Positions 54,675 to 63,405 of a stretch of 64,000 nucleotides of DNA are shown here, piece after piece. Source of the DNA: Chelativorans sp. AA-79 (lineage in GTDB: Bacteria; Pseudomonadota; Alphaproteobacteria; Rhizobiales; Rhizobiaceae); assembly GCF_029457495.1 (NCBI RefSeq), contig NZ_CP120361.1, positions 3,736,001-3,800,000 of the forward strand, read 5' to 3'. The translations under genes were made by a program, and so were the position numbers. Within the stretch, counting starts at the first letter, position 1. Each line of letters begins with the position of its first letter. Under the pieces are notes generated by a model. The model searched no databases. It was not told the DNA's origin and saw only the letters and a list, made by a program, of their open reading frames with translations.

Positions 54675-55607
54675 ATGGCCGTCCAGCAACGGGCCAGGGA
54701 TATCCGCGCGGAAACCGTCGATGCGCTGCTCAAGGGTGCGGTGGACCTGCACTGCCACAGCGGGCCGTCGGTCATGGAACGCAAGCTCGACCATATGGAG
54801 GAGATCAGAGATGCCGAGGAGGCCGGCTTCCATGCCGTGCTCTTCAAGGACCATTTCTACTCCAACACGCCGGTCATGCGGGTTCTGGAGCGCTTTCGGG
54901 ATGAGAAGCGGCGCCTTACCCTCCTGTCCGGCGTCCCCCTCAACAACCAGCTCGGCGGCCTCAATCCCTTCGCGGTGGAACACGGGCTGATGCTCGGGGC
55001 GAGGATGGTCTGGATGCCGACCCTTTGCGCCCACAACCACCTGACCACGGCCTTCCGCTACGACCTGCATGGAAGGCTGGGGCTGCGCGAACCGACCCGC
55101 CTTTCCGTGCTGGATGCGAAAGGCAGGCTGCTTCCCGAGGTCAGGGACATCCTCGACCTGATCGCGGCGCATGATGCGGTCCTCTGCGGCGGGCATCTGC
55201 ATGTGAGCGAGATGTTCCCGCTCTTCGCCGAGGCGAAGGCGCGCGGCGTGGCGCGCATGCTGGTCAGCCATCCCACCTATTGGATCGAGGCCAGGATCGA
55301 CGACCTCAAGGAGCTCTCGGAGATGGGCGTCTATCTCGAGCACTGCGCCTGCATGCTGATCGAGGGGCCGTCGCGCAAATTCCCATTCGAGCAGTTGCGC
55401 GCCTATGTGGATGCGGCGGGGCTGGAGCATACGATCATCGGGTCCGATCTGGGGCAGACCTTCAATCCCCGGCCTGTGCCGGGTTTCCGCGCTGCCATCG
55501 AGCTCTGTCTCGACCTCGGCTTCACGTTCGAGGAAATCCGCACCATGACCTCTACCAATGCCTGCCGGCTGATCGGGATCGATCCGCCCGCCGGTCTCCA
55601 TCCTTGA
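54675..55607 (+). CDS. DUF6282-like metal-dependent hydrolase (paralogue 1, intact)
   Basis: Amidohydrolase-like protein (310 aa) of a family I recall as DUF6282. Candidate metal ligands are complete: His26 and His28 in DLHCHSGPS, His60 in FKDHFY, His174 in GGHLHVSE, His199 in SHPTYW, His223 in LEHC and Asp258 in GSDLGQ. The usual amidohydrolase catalytic pattern HxH...H...H...D is recognisable. ATG 54675 follows GGGGAGGAC. It starts a three-gene unit with a degenerate paralogue and an amidohydrolase. The substrate is unknown, perhaps a lactone, amide or ester. Confidence 0.8.
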   Translation: MAVQQRARDIRAETVDALLKGAVDLHCHSGPSVMERKLDHMEEIRDAEEAGFHAVLFKDHFYSNTPVMRVLERFRDEKRRLTLLSGVPLNNQLGGLNPFAVEHGLMLGARMVWMPTLCAHNHLTTAFRYDLHGRLGLREPTRLSVLDAKGRLLPEVRDILDLIAAHDAVLCGGHLHVSEMFPLFAEAKARGVARMLVSHPTYWIEARIDDLKELSEMGVYLEHCACMLIEGPSRKFPFEQLRAYVDAAGLEHTIIGSDLGQTFNPRPVPGFRAAIELCLDLGFTFEEIRTMTSTNACRLIGIDPPAGLHP

Positions 55608-55618
55608 GCGAGTGGCGT

Positions 55619-56536
55619 ATGCTTGAGACGGACGGAGCAAGCGAAAGCCGGGTCGACGCGCTGATGCGCGGAGCGATCGATCTCGACTGCCGCAGCGGAC
55701 CTTCAATCCATGCGCGGCATCTGACCCACGATCTAGCGGCGGAGGAAGCCGCGGCAGCGGGCCAAGCCGCCCTCGCCTTCCGCGATGATTATTATCCCAC
55801 CACGCCGGTCGCCCGCACGCTCGAAAAGACGGTCTTCGCCGATCTGCCGGTAAAGCTTTTGTCCGGTGTGGTGCTCAACAATTATGTCGGCGGGCTCAAT
55901 CCTTATGCGGTGGAGCACGAGCTGATGCTTGGCGGGCGCATCGTCTGGATGCCGACGATTTCCGCCGCCAACCATATCCGCCGATCCTATCGGGACGTGC
56001 CTTCGGACGCGGACGCGCGCATGCGGCCGCGCGAGGCGTTGGGCGTGATCGATGCGAAAGGCGCGATCACCGAGCCCGCCAGGGAAATCCTCGAACTGAT
56101 TGCCGAACACGACGCGGTCCTGGCTTCCGGCCACCTGCATGTCAGCGAGGTTCTCCCGCTGTTCGCCGCGGCACGGCAGGCAGGCGTGCGGCGGCTCCTG
56201 GTCAATCAGCCCGTCCGCTATGCCGGCGCGACACTCGCCGATCTCGATGAGCTTGCGGAAAGCGGGGCCTTCATCGAGTTGACGGCCGCCGCCTTCATCG
56301 ACGGCCCGGACCGGCACCATACGGGCGAGGAACTGCAAGCCGTGGTCTCCGCCGCCGGCCGGTCGCGGGTCGTCCTCAGCTCCGGGCTTGGGCAGGCGCA
56401 CAACCTCAAGCCGGCGGAGGGCCTGAGGGCGCTGATCCGGCTTTGCCTCTCACTCGGCTTCTCGGAGGCGGACCTGCAGCTTATGTTATCTCGAAACGCC
56501 GCACGCCTCACCGGCCTCGACATCGGAGACAAATGA
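55619..56536 (+). CDS. DUF6282-like protein stripped of metal ligands (paralogue 2)
   Basis: Clear paralogue of the gene before it (305 aa): LNNYVGGLNPYAVEHELMLGGRIVWMPT and SGHLHVSEVLPLF are shared. Most ligand sites are replaced: HCH becomes Asp23-Cys-Arg25, KDH becomes Arg-Asp-Asp57, SHP becomes Asn-Gln197-Pro, LEH becomes Ile-Glu-Leu221, and SDLG becomes Ser-Gly256-Leu-Gly. Only His172 and the fold residues remain. The frame is intact over 306 codons. It is therefore probably a non-catalytic subunit or an enzyme with a new mechanism. ATG 55619 follows only a weak ribosome-binding site; its stop overlaps the next start by 4 bp. Confidence 0.82.
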   Translation: MLETDGASESRVDALMRGAIDLDCRSGPSIHARHLTHDLAAEEAAAAGQAALAFRDDYYPTTPVARTLEKTVFADLPVKLLSGVVLNNYVGGLNPYAVEHELMLGGRIVWMPTISAANHIRRSYRDVPSDADARMRPREALGVIDAKGAITEPAREILELIAEHDAVLASGHLHVSEVLPLFAAARQAGVRRLLVNQPVRYAGATLADLDELAESGAFIELTAAAFIDGPDRHHTGEELQAVVSAAGRSRVVLSSGLGQAHNLKPAEGLRALIRLCLSLGFSEADLQLMLSRNAARLTGLDIGDK

Positions 56537-57348
56537 CAATGACGGCCCAGGTGGACGCACCGCTGGTGGATTCGCACCTTCATATCTACACCCGGGACAT
56601 GCCGATTGCCGACGGCGCCTGGCACCATCCGGGCGAAGACGCTTCGATCGAGCGTTGCCTCGCGATGCTCGACGCCAACGGGGTGACCTTCGGCGTCATC
56701 TCGGCGGCCAGCATCTACGGCACATATAATGATTACGTCCGCGCTGCCCTCAAGAAGCACAAGCGGCTGCGCGCCACGCTCATGCCGGATCTCGACTGGG
56801 ACATCCGCATTCTGGAGCAATACCGGGACGAGGGCTTTCTCGGCATCCGGCTCCTGTGGCGGCCCAAGGAGACGACGCCAGACATCAATTCCGAGCCCTA
56901 CCGGCGCATCCTGCGCCGCTGCGCCGATCTCGGCTGGCACGTCCACTTGACCGAGCGTCCCGAGCGCATCGCCCACACCATCGCGGCGATCGAGAATGCC
57001 GGCGCCAATGTGGTGCTCGATCACATGGTGTTGATCGACACCGACGAGGGTGTCAACGATCCGGGCTTCAAGGCGGCGCTCGCAGCCATGGACCGCGGCA
57101 AGACCTGGGTGAAGATGTCCGGCGGCTTCCGCTTCAAGAAGCCCGGGCTTGCCGACCAGGTGGCCAGGGAACTGGTCGCCGCCGGCGGCTGGGACCGGGT
57201 GATGTGGGCGAGCGACTGGCCGTTCGCCGGCTTCGAGCACAAGGTCACCTATGCCGAGACGCTCGCCAAGCTTGCCGAATGGGTGCCGGATCCAGCCATG
57301 CGCCATTGCATCACCGGCCGCACACCGCTCAGGTTCTTCTTCACCTGA
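56533..57348 (+). CDS. Amidohydrolase-2-type metal-dependent hydrolase
   Basis: TIM-barrel hydrolase (271 aa). The N-terminal metal motif is VDSHLHIY. Further candidate ligands lie in WHVHLTE, LDHMVL and ASDWPF. This HxH...H...H...D pattern resembles lactone hydrolases (2-pyrone-4,6-dicarboxylate and sulfomuconolactone hydrolases) and decarboxylases of the ACMSD group. ATG 56533 overlaps the upstream stop as ATGA; ATG 56539 is possible. In the same unit as the two DUF6282-like genes, so it may open a lactone or ester made by the Baeyer-Villiger enzyme. Confidence 0.87.
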   Translation: MTMTAQVDAPLVDSHLHIYTRDMPIADGAWHHPGEDASIERCLAMLDANGVTFGVISAASIYGTYNDYVRAALKKHKRLRATLMPDLDWDIRILEQYRDEGFLGIRLLWRPKETTPDINSEPYRRILRRCADLGWHVHLTERPERIAHTIAAIENAGANVVLDHMVLIDTDEGVNDPGFKAALAAMDRGKTWVKMSGGFRFKKPGLADQVARELVAAGGWDRVMWASDWPFAGFEHKVTYAETLAKLAEWVPDPAMRHCITGRTPLRFFFT

Positions 57349-57350
57349 TC

Positions 57351-57380
57351 AAAAAAGCGGCGGGGTGTAAGCCCCGCCGC
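57351..57380 (-). terminator. Intrinsic terminator of tctC 2
   Basis: GCGGCGGGG (57357-57365) pairs with CCCCGCCGC (57372-57380). On the minus strand the stem is followed by six T. It ends the tctC 2 transcript and may also stop the opposing hydrolase transcript. Confidence 0.85.
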
Positions 57381-57401
57381 ACGGTCCGCCGTGGGAGTAT
57401 C

Positions 57402-58376
57402 TTACTTGATGACGATGCCGAGATCCTTGACCACCGGCCCCCATTGCTCGATCTCGTCGGTCTGGGTCTGGCGCAACACTTCCGGCGTGGTAGGGTCCGC
57501 GATGATGCGCATCGCCGCGAGCTTCTCCTTGGCTTCGTCGGTCTGGAGATATTCGGTGATGACGGTGTTCAGCACCTTCACCGCCTCTTCCGGCGTGCCC
57601 TTGGGGGCGAAGATGCCGTACCAGATGAAGGATTCCATATCGAGGCCGCTTTCGCGCACGGTCGGCACGTCGGGGATCATTGGATTGCGCTTCGGGCCGA
57701 GCTGCGCGAGGAACTTGATGGTGCCCGCCTCCACATGCTGCATATAGGATGGCAGGGAGTCGCTCGACGTTTGCACGTGATTGGCGAGAAGGTCCGGGAT
57801 GAGCGTGCCCGACCCCGTATAGGGCACGATGTTCACATCGATCCCGGCTTCACGCTTGATATATTCCATCGCCACGTGGCCGAGCCCGCCATAGCCCGGA
57901 TGGGCAACCGAGATTTCCCCCGGGTGCTCCTTGGCATAGGCGATCATCTCTTCGAGATTGCTGTAGGGCTGGTCGGCATTGGCGGTGATGACCATGGTGG
58001 ATTCGCCGAGCCGGATGACCGGATCGAGATCGACCAGCGGGTCATAAGGCAGATCGGGATAAAGCAGTTTGGCATTGGCGCCCGGTCCGTTGGTGGCGAA
58101 GAACAGCGTATAGCCGTCGGCCGGCGCGTCCACGACCTGGGTCGCCCCGATGGTGCCCGATGCGCCGGGAACGTTTTCGACGACCACGGGCACGCCGAGC
58201 TTGTTCTGCATGTATTCCGCGATCATGCGGGTGAAGGTGTCGGCTCCGCCGGGCGGAAAGCCGATGATGATCTTGATCTGGCGCTCGGGGTAGGCGGCTG
58301 CGGCCCCGGTAACGGCGGCTGCCACCATCATGGCGCCAACAGCGATCGCCGAGGCGATCTTGCTGAACGGTTTCAT
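57402..58376 (-). CDS. tctC: TctC-type periplasmic solute-binding protein (TTT importer 2)
   Basis: Bug/TctC-family binding protein (324 aa) for a carboxylate. A signal peptide covers about residues 1-28 (VGAMMVAAAVTGAAAAYPE). Hallmarks are IIGFPPGGADTFTRMIAEYMQ, VENVPGASGTIGATQVVDAPADGYTLFF and PTVRESGLDMESFIWYGIFAPKGTP. It stands alone, 3 kb from tctBA 2 on the other strand. Since they are the only TTT membrane genes nearby and share the palindrome, it probably works with them. Palindrome 2 lies 70 bp upstream. Confidence 0.92.
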   Translation of the reverse strand: MKPFSKIASAIAVGAMMVAAAVTGAAAAYPERQIKIIIGFPPGGADTFTRMIAEYMQNKLGVPVVVENVPGASGTIGATQVVDAPADGYTLFFATNGPGANAKLLYPDLPYDPLVDLDPVIRLGESTMVITANADQPYSNLEEMIAYAKEHPGEISVAHPGYGGLGHVAMEYIKREAGIDVNIVPYTGSGTLIPDLLANHVQTSSDSLPSYMQHVEAGTIKFLAQLGPKRNPMIPDVPTVRESGLDMESFIWYGIFAPKGTPEEAVKVLNTVITEYLQTDEAKEKLAAMRIIADPTTPEVLRQTQTDEIEQWGPVVKDLGIVIK

Positions 58377-58445
58377 ATGACCCTCCCTTGTAGACCATCC
58401 TTCATAGGGGCGACGAGGGAGTGCCGCTCATCATTTGTTTGGCCG

Positions 58446-58460
58446 TTTCAGAATATGAAA
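58446..58460. promoter_or_regulatory. Palindrome 2, candidate IclR operator
   Basis: TTTCAGAATATGAAA: arms TTTCA/TGAAA around GAATA, 70 bp upstream of tctC 2 and after the DUF6282 paralogue 3 gene. It differs from copy 1 only in the spacer and outer spacer bases; the shared form is TTTCA-N2-ATR-TGAAA. Confidence 0.66.
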
Positions 58461-58482
58461 AGGACGTTGGAAGACCCTGTGT

Positions 58483-59400
58483 TCAATCGAGGTTGAGGAG
58501 CCGGGCGCCGTTCCGGCCGAACATGGTGCGGATGTCGTCCTCCGCCATATTGAGCCGCAGCAGGTCCGCGATCAGCATGCGGTAGCCGTCCACCGGCCGC
58601 GCTGCACCCTTGAGGCCCAGATCGGAGCTGAAGATGGTGTTCTCCACCCCCGCCACCTCGATCAGGTGCACGGCGAATTCGGGATCGTGCTTCTTGCCCC
58701 GCCCTTCGATGAACTGGGTGATCGAATGCTCCATCATCACCCCCAGGCCGACGAGCTGGCGGATATGGGCATCCTCACAGCCGATCAGATAGGTCGGGTG
58801 ATTGACGAGCATCTTCTTCACCCCGCGCGCCCTGGCCTCCTCGAACATCGGGATCTGCTCATCGACCCCGAGATGCCCGCCCGCCAGGATGATGTCCCCC
58901 GCAGCGATGATATCGAGCACGTGCTTGGTTTCGTCGGTCACCTTGCCGTTCGCGTCGAGCACCGAAAGCGGTATGGGATCGGGAGCGCCGGCTACCTTCG
59001 GGAAACCTTTGGCCTCCGTCGCCACCTTGCTGATGTGATTGGCGGCCGAGAAGGTGGGCATCCAGACGATCTTGCCGCCCAGCCGGACGGCATGGTCGAC
59101 TGCAAATGGATTGATGCCGCCCGAAGCGTTGTTGAGGACGATTCCCGAGAAAAGGCGGACGCCGGTCTCCGGAAACAGCTTTTCCAGCAGGATCGAATGG
59201 GGCGTGCCGAGATAGTAGTGGTCCTTGAACACGACCGCCTTGAACCTGGCCTCCCCTGCCTCCATCATCTGGTCGTGGTGGTCCAGAATGCGCGGCATCG
59301 CGGCCGGCCCGCTGTGACAGTGCAGGTCGACCGCCCCTTCCAGGAGCTTCTCGACCTCAGGATTGAAGGCAGGCCGCGGCGGCGCTTCGAATTCCGGCAT
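58483..59400 (-). CDS. DUF6282-like metal-dependent hydrolase (paralogue 3, intact)
   Basis: Third paralogue (305 aa), with a complete ligand set: His27 and His29 in DLHCHSGPA, His61 in FKDHYY, His176 in GGHLGVDE, His201 in NHPTYL, His225 in MEHS and Asp260 in SSDLG. It has an extra stretch between 129 and 143 (EAKGFPKVAGAPDPI) that paralogues 1 and 2 lack. ATG 59400 follows GGGAGACAAGAA. It follows the large cupin gene by 21 bp in a minus unit with the aldolase. An intact relative of a degenerate partner suggests several related substrates. Confidence 0.82.
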   Translation of the reverse strand: MPEFEAPPRPAFNPEVEKLLEGAVDLHCHSGPAAMPRILDHHDQMMEAGEARFKAVVFKDHYYLGTPHSILLEKLFPETGVRLFSGIVLNNASGGINPFAVDHAVRLGGKIVWMPTFSAANHISKVATEAKGFPKVAGAPDPIPLSVLDANGKVTDETKHVLDIIAAGDIILAGGHLGVDEQIPMFEEARARGVKKMLVNHPTYLIGCEDAHIRQLVGLGVMMEHSITQFIEGRGKKHDPEFAVHLIEVAGVENTIFSSDLGLKGAARPVDGYRMLIADLLRLNMAEDDIRTMFGRNGARLLNLD

Positions 59401-59421
59401 TTCTTGTCTCCCTAGGTTCCG

Positions 59422-60339
59422 CTACTCGCCCTGCCCATCCGGTGCAGGATAGTCTGCCGCATTGAGCACCCATCCCGGCTGGACCGAGAAGTCCTTGCGA
59501 GGCGGACAGAAGACATCGACCAGCTGGTTGACGCCCTTGCCGACAGCTTCCGACGTGTGCAGCGCGACTGCCGGAATGATCGCCACCGAGGGTGCGCCGC
59601 AGGTCACATGATCGTCCTCGCGCCAGGTGTTGGCGTCGGTCTCCCATGGCCAGCGGATGTGGTGGATGAAGGTCCCGGCGACACAGAGCGAGCACTGCTG
59701 GAAATCGTCGTGCTTGTGTGGCGACAGTTGCGTGCGGTCGCGCGGCCCCTGGCGCGGGTAGACGAAATTGACCATGAAATTGGTCGAGCGGAAAATCCGC
59801 CCGAACCGACCCTGCTCCTGCGGCACGTCGAGCGAATAGGCCCTGACCTCGAACCCGCCCCTGGGATCCGGCCAGGGTTGCAGCGGGGGAACGTTCTTGT
59901 CGGGCACATAAGGAGGCAGCAGCGCCTCGCAACGCGCGACGATATCGGCCGCCTTCCGGGTCAGGAACCGCACGACGGGCCCCGCGGCCGTGACCGTCAT
60001 CGTGCTCGGCCCGCCAGGCACGAAGACGATCGAGTAGCCCTCGACCTCGGTCTCGGTGCCGTTCCAGGAGATGGTGATCCGCGTGTCCCGCTCGGGCAGG
60101 ATGACCATGTATTCGTCGGCCTGCTCTGCACGGACCAGCCTGCTGCCGGCGCGGGCATCGGAATAGGCAATCACGAAGTTTTCGGCCTGCGCATACCAGG
60201 TCTTCACCCCGTCCGCCTCGTCGAAAGGGTGGCTCTCATCGAAGACGAAATAGCCCGCCGGCGCGACCGGGGCGGCGGGCGGCTTCTTGTCTCCGGCCGT
60301 TTGCGTCAGTGCCGAGCGCGGGTCGGAAGCAACATACAT
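59422..60339 (-). CDS. Large cupin-fold protein of unknown function
   Basis: Protein of 305 aa. The C-terminal half has a cupin-like metal site, SPHKHDDFQQCSLCVAGTF, followed by AIIPAVALHTSEAVG; His residues in these two stretches could bind Fe or Mn. The N-terminal half (about 30-150) looks like a degenerate second cupin barrel (YMVILPERDTRITISW, VFVPGGPSTMTV). It resembles two-domain cupin isomerases or dioxygenases without a named match. ATG 60339 follows GAGGA. Its start lies 11 bp before the aldolase stop. The product is not assigned. Confidence 0.7.
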   Translation of the reverse strand: MYVASDPRSALTQTAGDKKPPAAPVAPAGYFVFDESHPFDEADGVKTWYAQAENFVIAYSDARAGSRLVRAEQADEYMVILPERDTRITISWNGTETEVEGYSIVFVPGGPSTMTVTAAGPVVRFLTRKAADIVARCEALLPPYVPDKNVPPLQPWPDPRGGFEVRAYSLDVPQEQGRFGRIFRSTNFMVNFVYPRQGPRDRTQLSPHKHDDFQQCSLCVAGTFIHHIRWPWETDANTWREDDHVTCGAPSVAIIPAVALHTSEAVGKGVNQLVDVFCPPRKDFSVQPGWVLNAADYPAPDGQGE

Positions 60340-60350
60340 GGTCTCGTTCC

Positions 60351-61151
60351 TCAAGATGAAATACTGCGTGCGGCCACGGCCCTGCAGGTGCCGAGCGCCG
60401 AAGCGGCGGCCCGGCGCAGAAAGGCCTGATCCGATCCGGTCAGAAACGTCCTGACACCGGCTCTCATCAGTGCGGCCTGGTCCTCTTCGCCGGCGGCGAG
60501 CATGAGAACGGGCTTGCCTGCGTTCCTGGCCGCGGCAATCACCTTGTCGGTGGCCTCCAGCACGGGCTTTGCCGTCTGGCTGCGCTCGCCCATGGCAACC
60601 GACAGGTCCCCCCGCCCGACAAAGAGTGCGGCAACGCCCTCGACCGCCACGATCTCGTCGATCACATCGATGGCCTCGGGGTCCTCGATCATGGGAATAC
60701 AGAGCGTGTGGACGTCCTGATGGGCCAGATGCGCATCGGTGTCGGCCGCACCATAATCGCCGGCGCGGCCGGTCTTGGAGAACCCGCGCCGCCCTCCCGC
60801 GTAGCGGCAAGCTGCGGCTATCCGGCTCGCCTTTTCCACCGAGTTCACATGCGGGACGAAGACGCCCGCAGCGCCGGCATCGAGCTGCGCCATGATGTTG
60901 AAGTCGGTGGGCTCGCCGATGCGCACCAGGGGCGCGACCCCGCGCGCCCGGGCAGCCAGGATGATCGCATCGATGGATTCGCGGTTGATCGGAGCGTGCT
61001 CCTCATCGATGACGATGAAGTCGTACCCCGCGGAAGCGAGGATTTCCGTCGCGTGATAGGTCGGCATTTTCACGAAGGTCCCGAACAGAGATTCGCCCGC
61101 ACGCAGCCGTGCCGTAAACTGCCTTTGTTCCTGCATCTGCACTGCGGCCAT
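60351..61151 (-). CDS. HpcH/HpaI-type class II aldolase
   Basis: Metal-dependent pyruvate-type aldolase (266 aa). The family key residues fall in the same spacing as I recall for HpaI (45-70-149-175): base His52 in DEEHAP, Arg77 in VRIGEP, Glu156 in MIEDPEA and Asp182 in GRGDLS. It cleaves or makes 4-hydroxy-2-oxo acids, releasing pyruvate or oxaloacetate and an aldehyde. First gene of the aldolase-cupin-DUF6282 unit. Palindrome 3 lies 81 bp upstream. ATG 61151 has GGGAG upstream. Confidence 0.9.
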   Translation of the reverse strand: MAAVQMQEQRQFTARLRAGESLFGTFVKMPTYHATEILASAGYDFIVIDEEHAPINRESIDAIILAARARGVAPLVRIGEPTDFNIMAQLDAGAAGVFVPHVNSVEKASRIAAACRYAGGRRGFSKTGRAGDYGAADTDAHLAHQDVHTLCIPMIEDPEAIDVIDEIVAVEGVAALFVGRGDLSVAMGERSQTAKPVLEATDKVIAAARNAGKPVLMLAAGEEDQAALMRAGVRTFLTGSDQAFLRRAAASALGTCRAVAARSISS

Positions 61152-61231
61152 GCTCCCCTGATCCCTTCCACATCATTGTGATGCGAACCTAGAGCCCCTC
61201 GCCCGTGATGCGACATCGGGGATTCTCGCGG

Positions 61232-61246
61232 TTTCACCATATGAAA
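61232..61246. promoter_or_regulatory. Palindrome 3, candidate IclR operator
   Basis: TTTCACCATATGAAA: arms TTTCA/TGAAA around CCATA, in the divergent gap between the aldolase operon (minus) and tctB 2 (plus). Same consensus TTTCA-N2-ATR-TGAAA as copies 1 and 2. Confidence 0.68.
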
Positions 61247-61382
61247 TCCCACAAGGAAGCAGTCGACGGTCCAAGCCTGAAGATGATGACTTCGCCCAAC
61301 GCCATCGAGCCGGCCAGGCGGGCACCGGGAGGCAGGGGTCCATGAGCGGGTCGTTTTTCAGGCACGAGGCAGGGGAGGGCCG

Positions 61383-61841
61383 ATGTCGTTCAATCGGAAA
61401 GACTTCGCAACAGGGGCGATTTTCGCGGTTTTCGCGCTGATCTACGGCTTCATGTCGCTGACCACCATGCAGGTCGGCACGCCTGTGCGCATGGGTCCCG
61501 GCTTCTTTCCCGCCATGCTGAGCGGCGTTCTGCTGCTCATCGCATTGTTCCTGATGGCGCGCAGCTTCCTAAGAACGGCCGAGACTCCGTTCGGCGAGAT
61601 CGCCTGGCGCGCGATCATCTTCCTCACCATCGCCATCGTCGTCTTTGCGGCAACGGCTGAGAGCTTGGGAATGCTGCCCGGCACGTTCGTCGCCGGCCTC
61701 ATATCGAGCGCCGCCAGCCGCACGATGACACCGCCGAAAGCCTTGGCCGTCGCCGCCGGCATCGGGGTCTTCTGCACCCTCGTCTTCACGGTCGGCCTGC
61801 ATGTGCCGTTGCCGATCTTCGGCAGCTGGTTCGGCGGTTAG
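61383..61841 (+). CDS. tctB: TctB-type small permease (TTT importer 2)
   Basis: Small membrane subunit (152 aa, four hydrophobic segments), with RMGPGFFPAMLSGVLLLIALFL typical of TctB, where the Gly-Pro-Gly-Phe-Phe-Pro turn ends the first periplasmic part. It lies 12 bp before tctA 2 and 231 bp from the divergent aldolase gene. ATG 61383 follows GGGAGGG. Confidence 0.9.
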   Translation: MSFNRKDFATGAIFAVFALIYGFMSLTTMQVGTPVRMGPGFFPAMLSGVLLLIALFLMARSFLRTAETPFGEIAWRAIIFLTIAIVVFAATAESLGMLPGTFVAGLISSAASRTMTPPKALAVAAGIGVFCTLVFTVGLHVPLPIFGSWFGG

Positions 61842-61853
61842 AGAGCGCGACGG

Positions 61854-63359
61854 ATGGACATCTTCAACAATCTCGGCCTTGGCTTCTCCGTCGTCCTGCA
61901 GCCCATCAACCTGATGTATTGCTTCATCGGTGCGCTGCTGGGCACGGTGATCGGCGTCCTGCCGGGCATCGGACCGCTGGCGACCATCGCGCTGCTCCTG
62001 CCCATCACCTTCGGTCTCTCGCCGGAAGGTTCGCTCATCATGCTCGCGGGCATCTATTACGGCTCGCAATATGGCGGCTCGACCACCGCGATCCTTCTGA
62101 AGCTTCCCGGCGAAGCCGCGTCGGCCGTCACGACGATCGACGGCCACGAAATGGCGAAGAAGGGCCGCGCCGGGCCGGCGCTTGCCGCCGCCGGCATCGG
62201 GTCGTTCTTCGCCGGCACGGCGGCGACTTTTCTGATTGCGCTCGCTGCCGTCCCCCTCACCCGGCTCGCGTTCAGCTTCGGGCCGGCGGAGTATTTCTCG
62301 CTCATGCTGGTGGGGCTGATCTCCTCCATAGCGCTGGCCTCCGGCTCGGTGGCCAAGGCCGTCGGCATGATCGTCCTGGGGCTACTGCTCGGGCTTACCG
62401 GAACCGACATCTATACCGGCGCGCGCCGCTTCACCTTCGGAACACGCGAGCTCCTGGACGGACTCGACTTCGTCGCCATCGCCGTGGGGCTGTTCGGCAT
62501 ATCCGAGATCATGCGCAATCTCGAGCATTCGAACACCCGCACGGCAACCATCGCCAGGATCGGTCGCATCATACCGAGCAAGGACGATCTCAAGCGCATG
62601 GTCGCACCGATGGTGCGTGGCACGGTCATCGGCTCGTTTCTGGGTATCCTGCCGGGCGGCGGCGCGCTTCTCTCGTCCTTCGTCGCCTACAATATCGAGA
62701 AGAACGTGTCTCCGAACGCCAAGGAGTTCGGCCACGGCGCCATCGAAGGCGTCACTGCGCCCGAGGCCGCCAACAATGCCGGCGCGCAGACCTCGTTCAT
62801 TCCCATGCTCTCGCTCGGCATTCCCTCCAATGTCGTGATGGCGCTGATGATCGGCGCGCTGATCATCCAGGGCGTCGTTCCCGGACCGGGCGTCATCAAC
62901 AACAATCCCACGCTCTTCTGGGGCATCATCGCTTCGATGTGGGTGGGCAATGCGATGCTTTTGATGCTCAACCTGCCGCTGATCGGGCTGTGGGTGCGCC
63001 TGTTGCAGGTGCCCTACAACGTGCTCTTTCCCGTGATCGTCGCCTTCTGCTGCATCGGCACCTATTCGATGACCAATTCGCCCTTCGGCATCTACCAGAT
63101 CGCGCTTGCGGGGATCATCGGCTACGCTCTGACCAAGCTCGAATGCGAGGTGCCGCCCTTCATCCTGGGATTCGTGCTCGGGCCGATGCTGGAGGAGCAT
63201 TTCCGGCGGGCAATGCTGATTTCGCATGGGGACCCGACGGTGTTCCTCACCCGCCCCTTGAGTGCCCTGCTGCTGGCGACGGCCGCGATCGTCCTCATCG
63301 TCGTTGCGTTCCCGGCGGTCAGCAAAAAGCGCAACGAGGTCTTCGTCGAGGAAGACTGA
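61854..63359 (+). CDS. tctA: TctA-type large permease (TTT importer 2)
   Basis: Large subunit (501 aa, 10-12 hydrophobic segments) with GTVIGVLPGIGPLATIALLLPITF, YYGSQYGGSTTAILLKLPGEAASAVT and GSFLGILPGGGALLSSFVAY, plus EAANNAGAQTSFIPMLSLGIPSN in the second half. It is more canonical than TctA 1, which has NKGGAAGSAVSAI at the same site. Binding protein partner: the distant tctC 2. Confidence 0.94.
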   Translation: MDIFNNLGLGFSVVLQPINLMYCFIGALLGTVIGVLPGIGPLATIALLLPITFGLSPEGSLIMLAGIYYGSQYGGSTTAILLKLPGEAASAVTTIDGHEMAKKGRAGPALAAAGIGSFFAGTAATFLIALAAVPLTRLAFSFGPAEYFSLMLVGLISSIALASGSVAKAVGMIVLGLLLGLTGTDIYTGARRFTFGTRELLDGLDFVAIAVGLFGISEIMRNLEHSNTRTATIARIGRIIPSKDDLKRMVAPMVRGTVIGSFLGILPGGGALLSSFVAYNIEKNVSPNAKEFGHGAIEGVTAPEAANNAGAQTSFIPMLSLGIPSNVVMALMIGALIIQGVVPGPGVINNNPTLFWGIIASMWVGNAMLLMLNLPLIGLWVRLLQVPYNVLFPVIVAFCCIGTYSMTNSPFGIYQIALAGIIGYALTKLECEVPPFILGFVLGPMLEEHFRRAMLISHGDPTVFLTRPLSALLLATAAIVLIVVAFPAVSKKRNEVFVEED

Positions 63360-63405
63360 ACCGCCGCAACTCACGCCCGTTTTCATCACCGAAGGGATCC
63401 GGCCC

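Noticed and set aside
52099..54990. A 963-codon open frame on the plus strand, antisense to the IclR, lipocalin and monooxygenase genes
   Set aside because: The minus-strand genes have full catalytic motifs and normal ribosome-binding sites. The antisense frame has no domain pattern; in such GC-rich DNA the codon bias of the true gene keeps this frame open.
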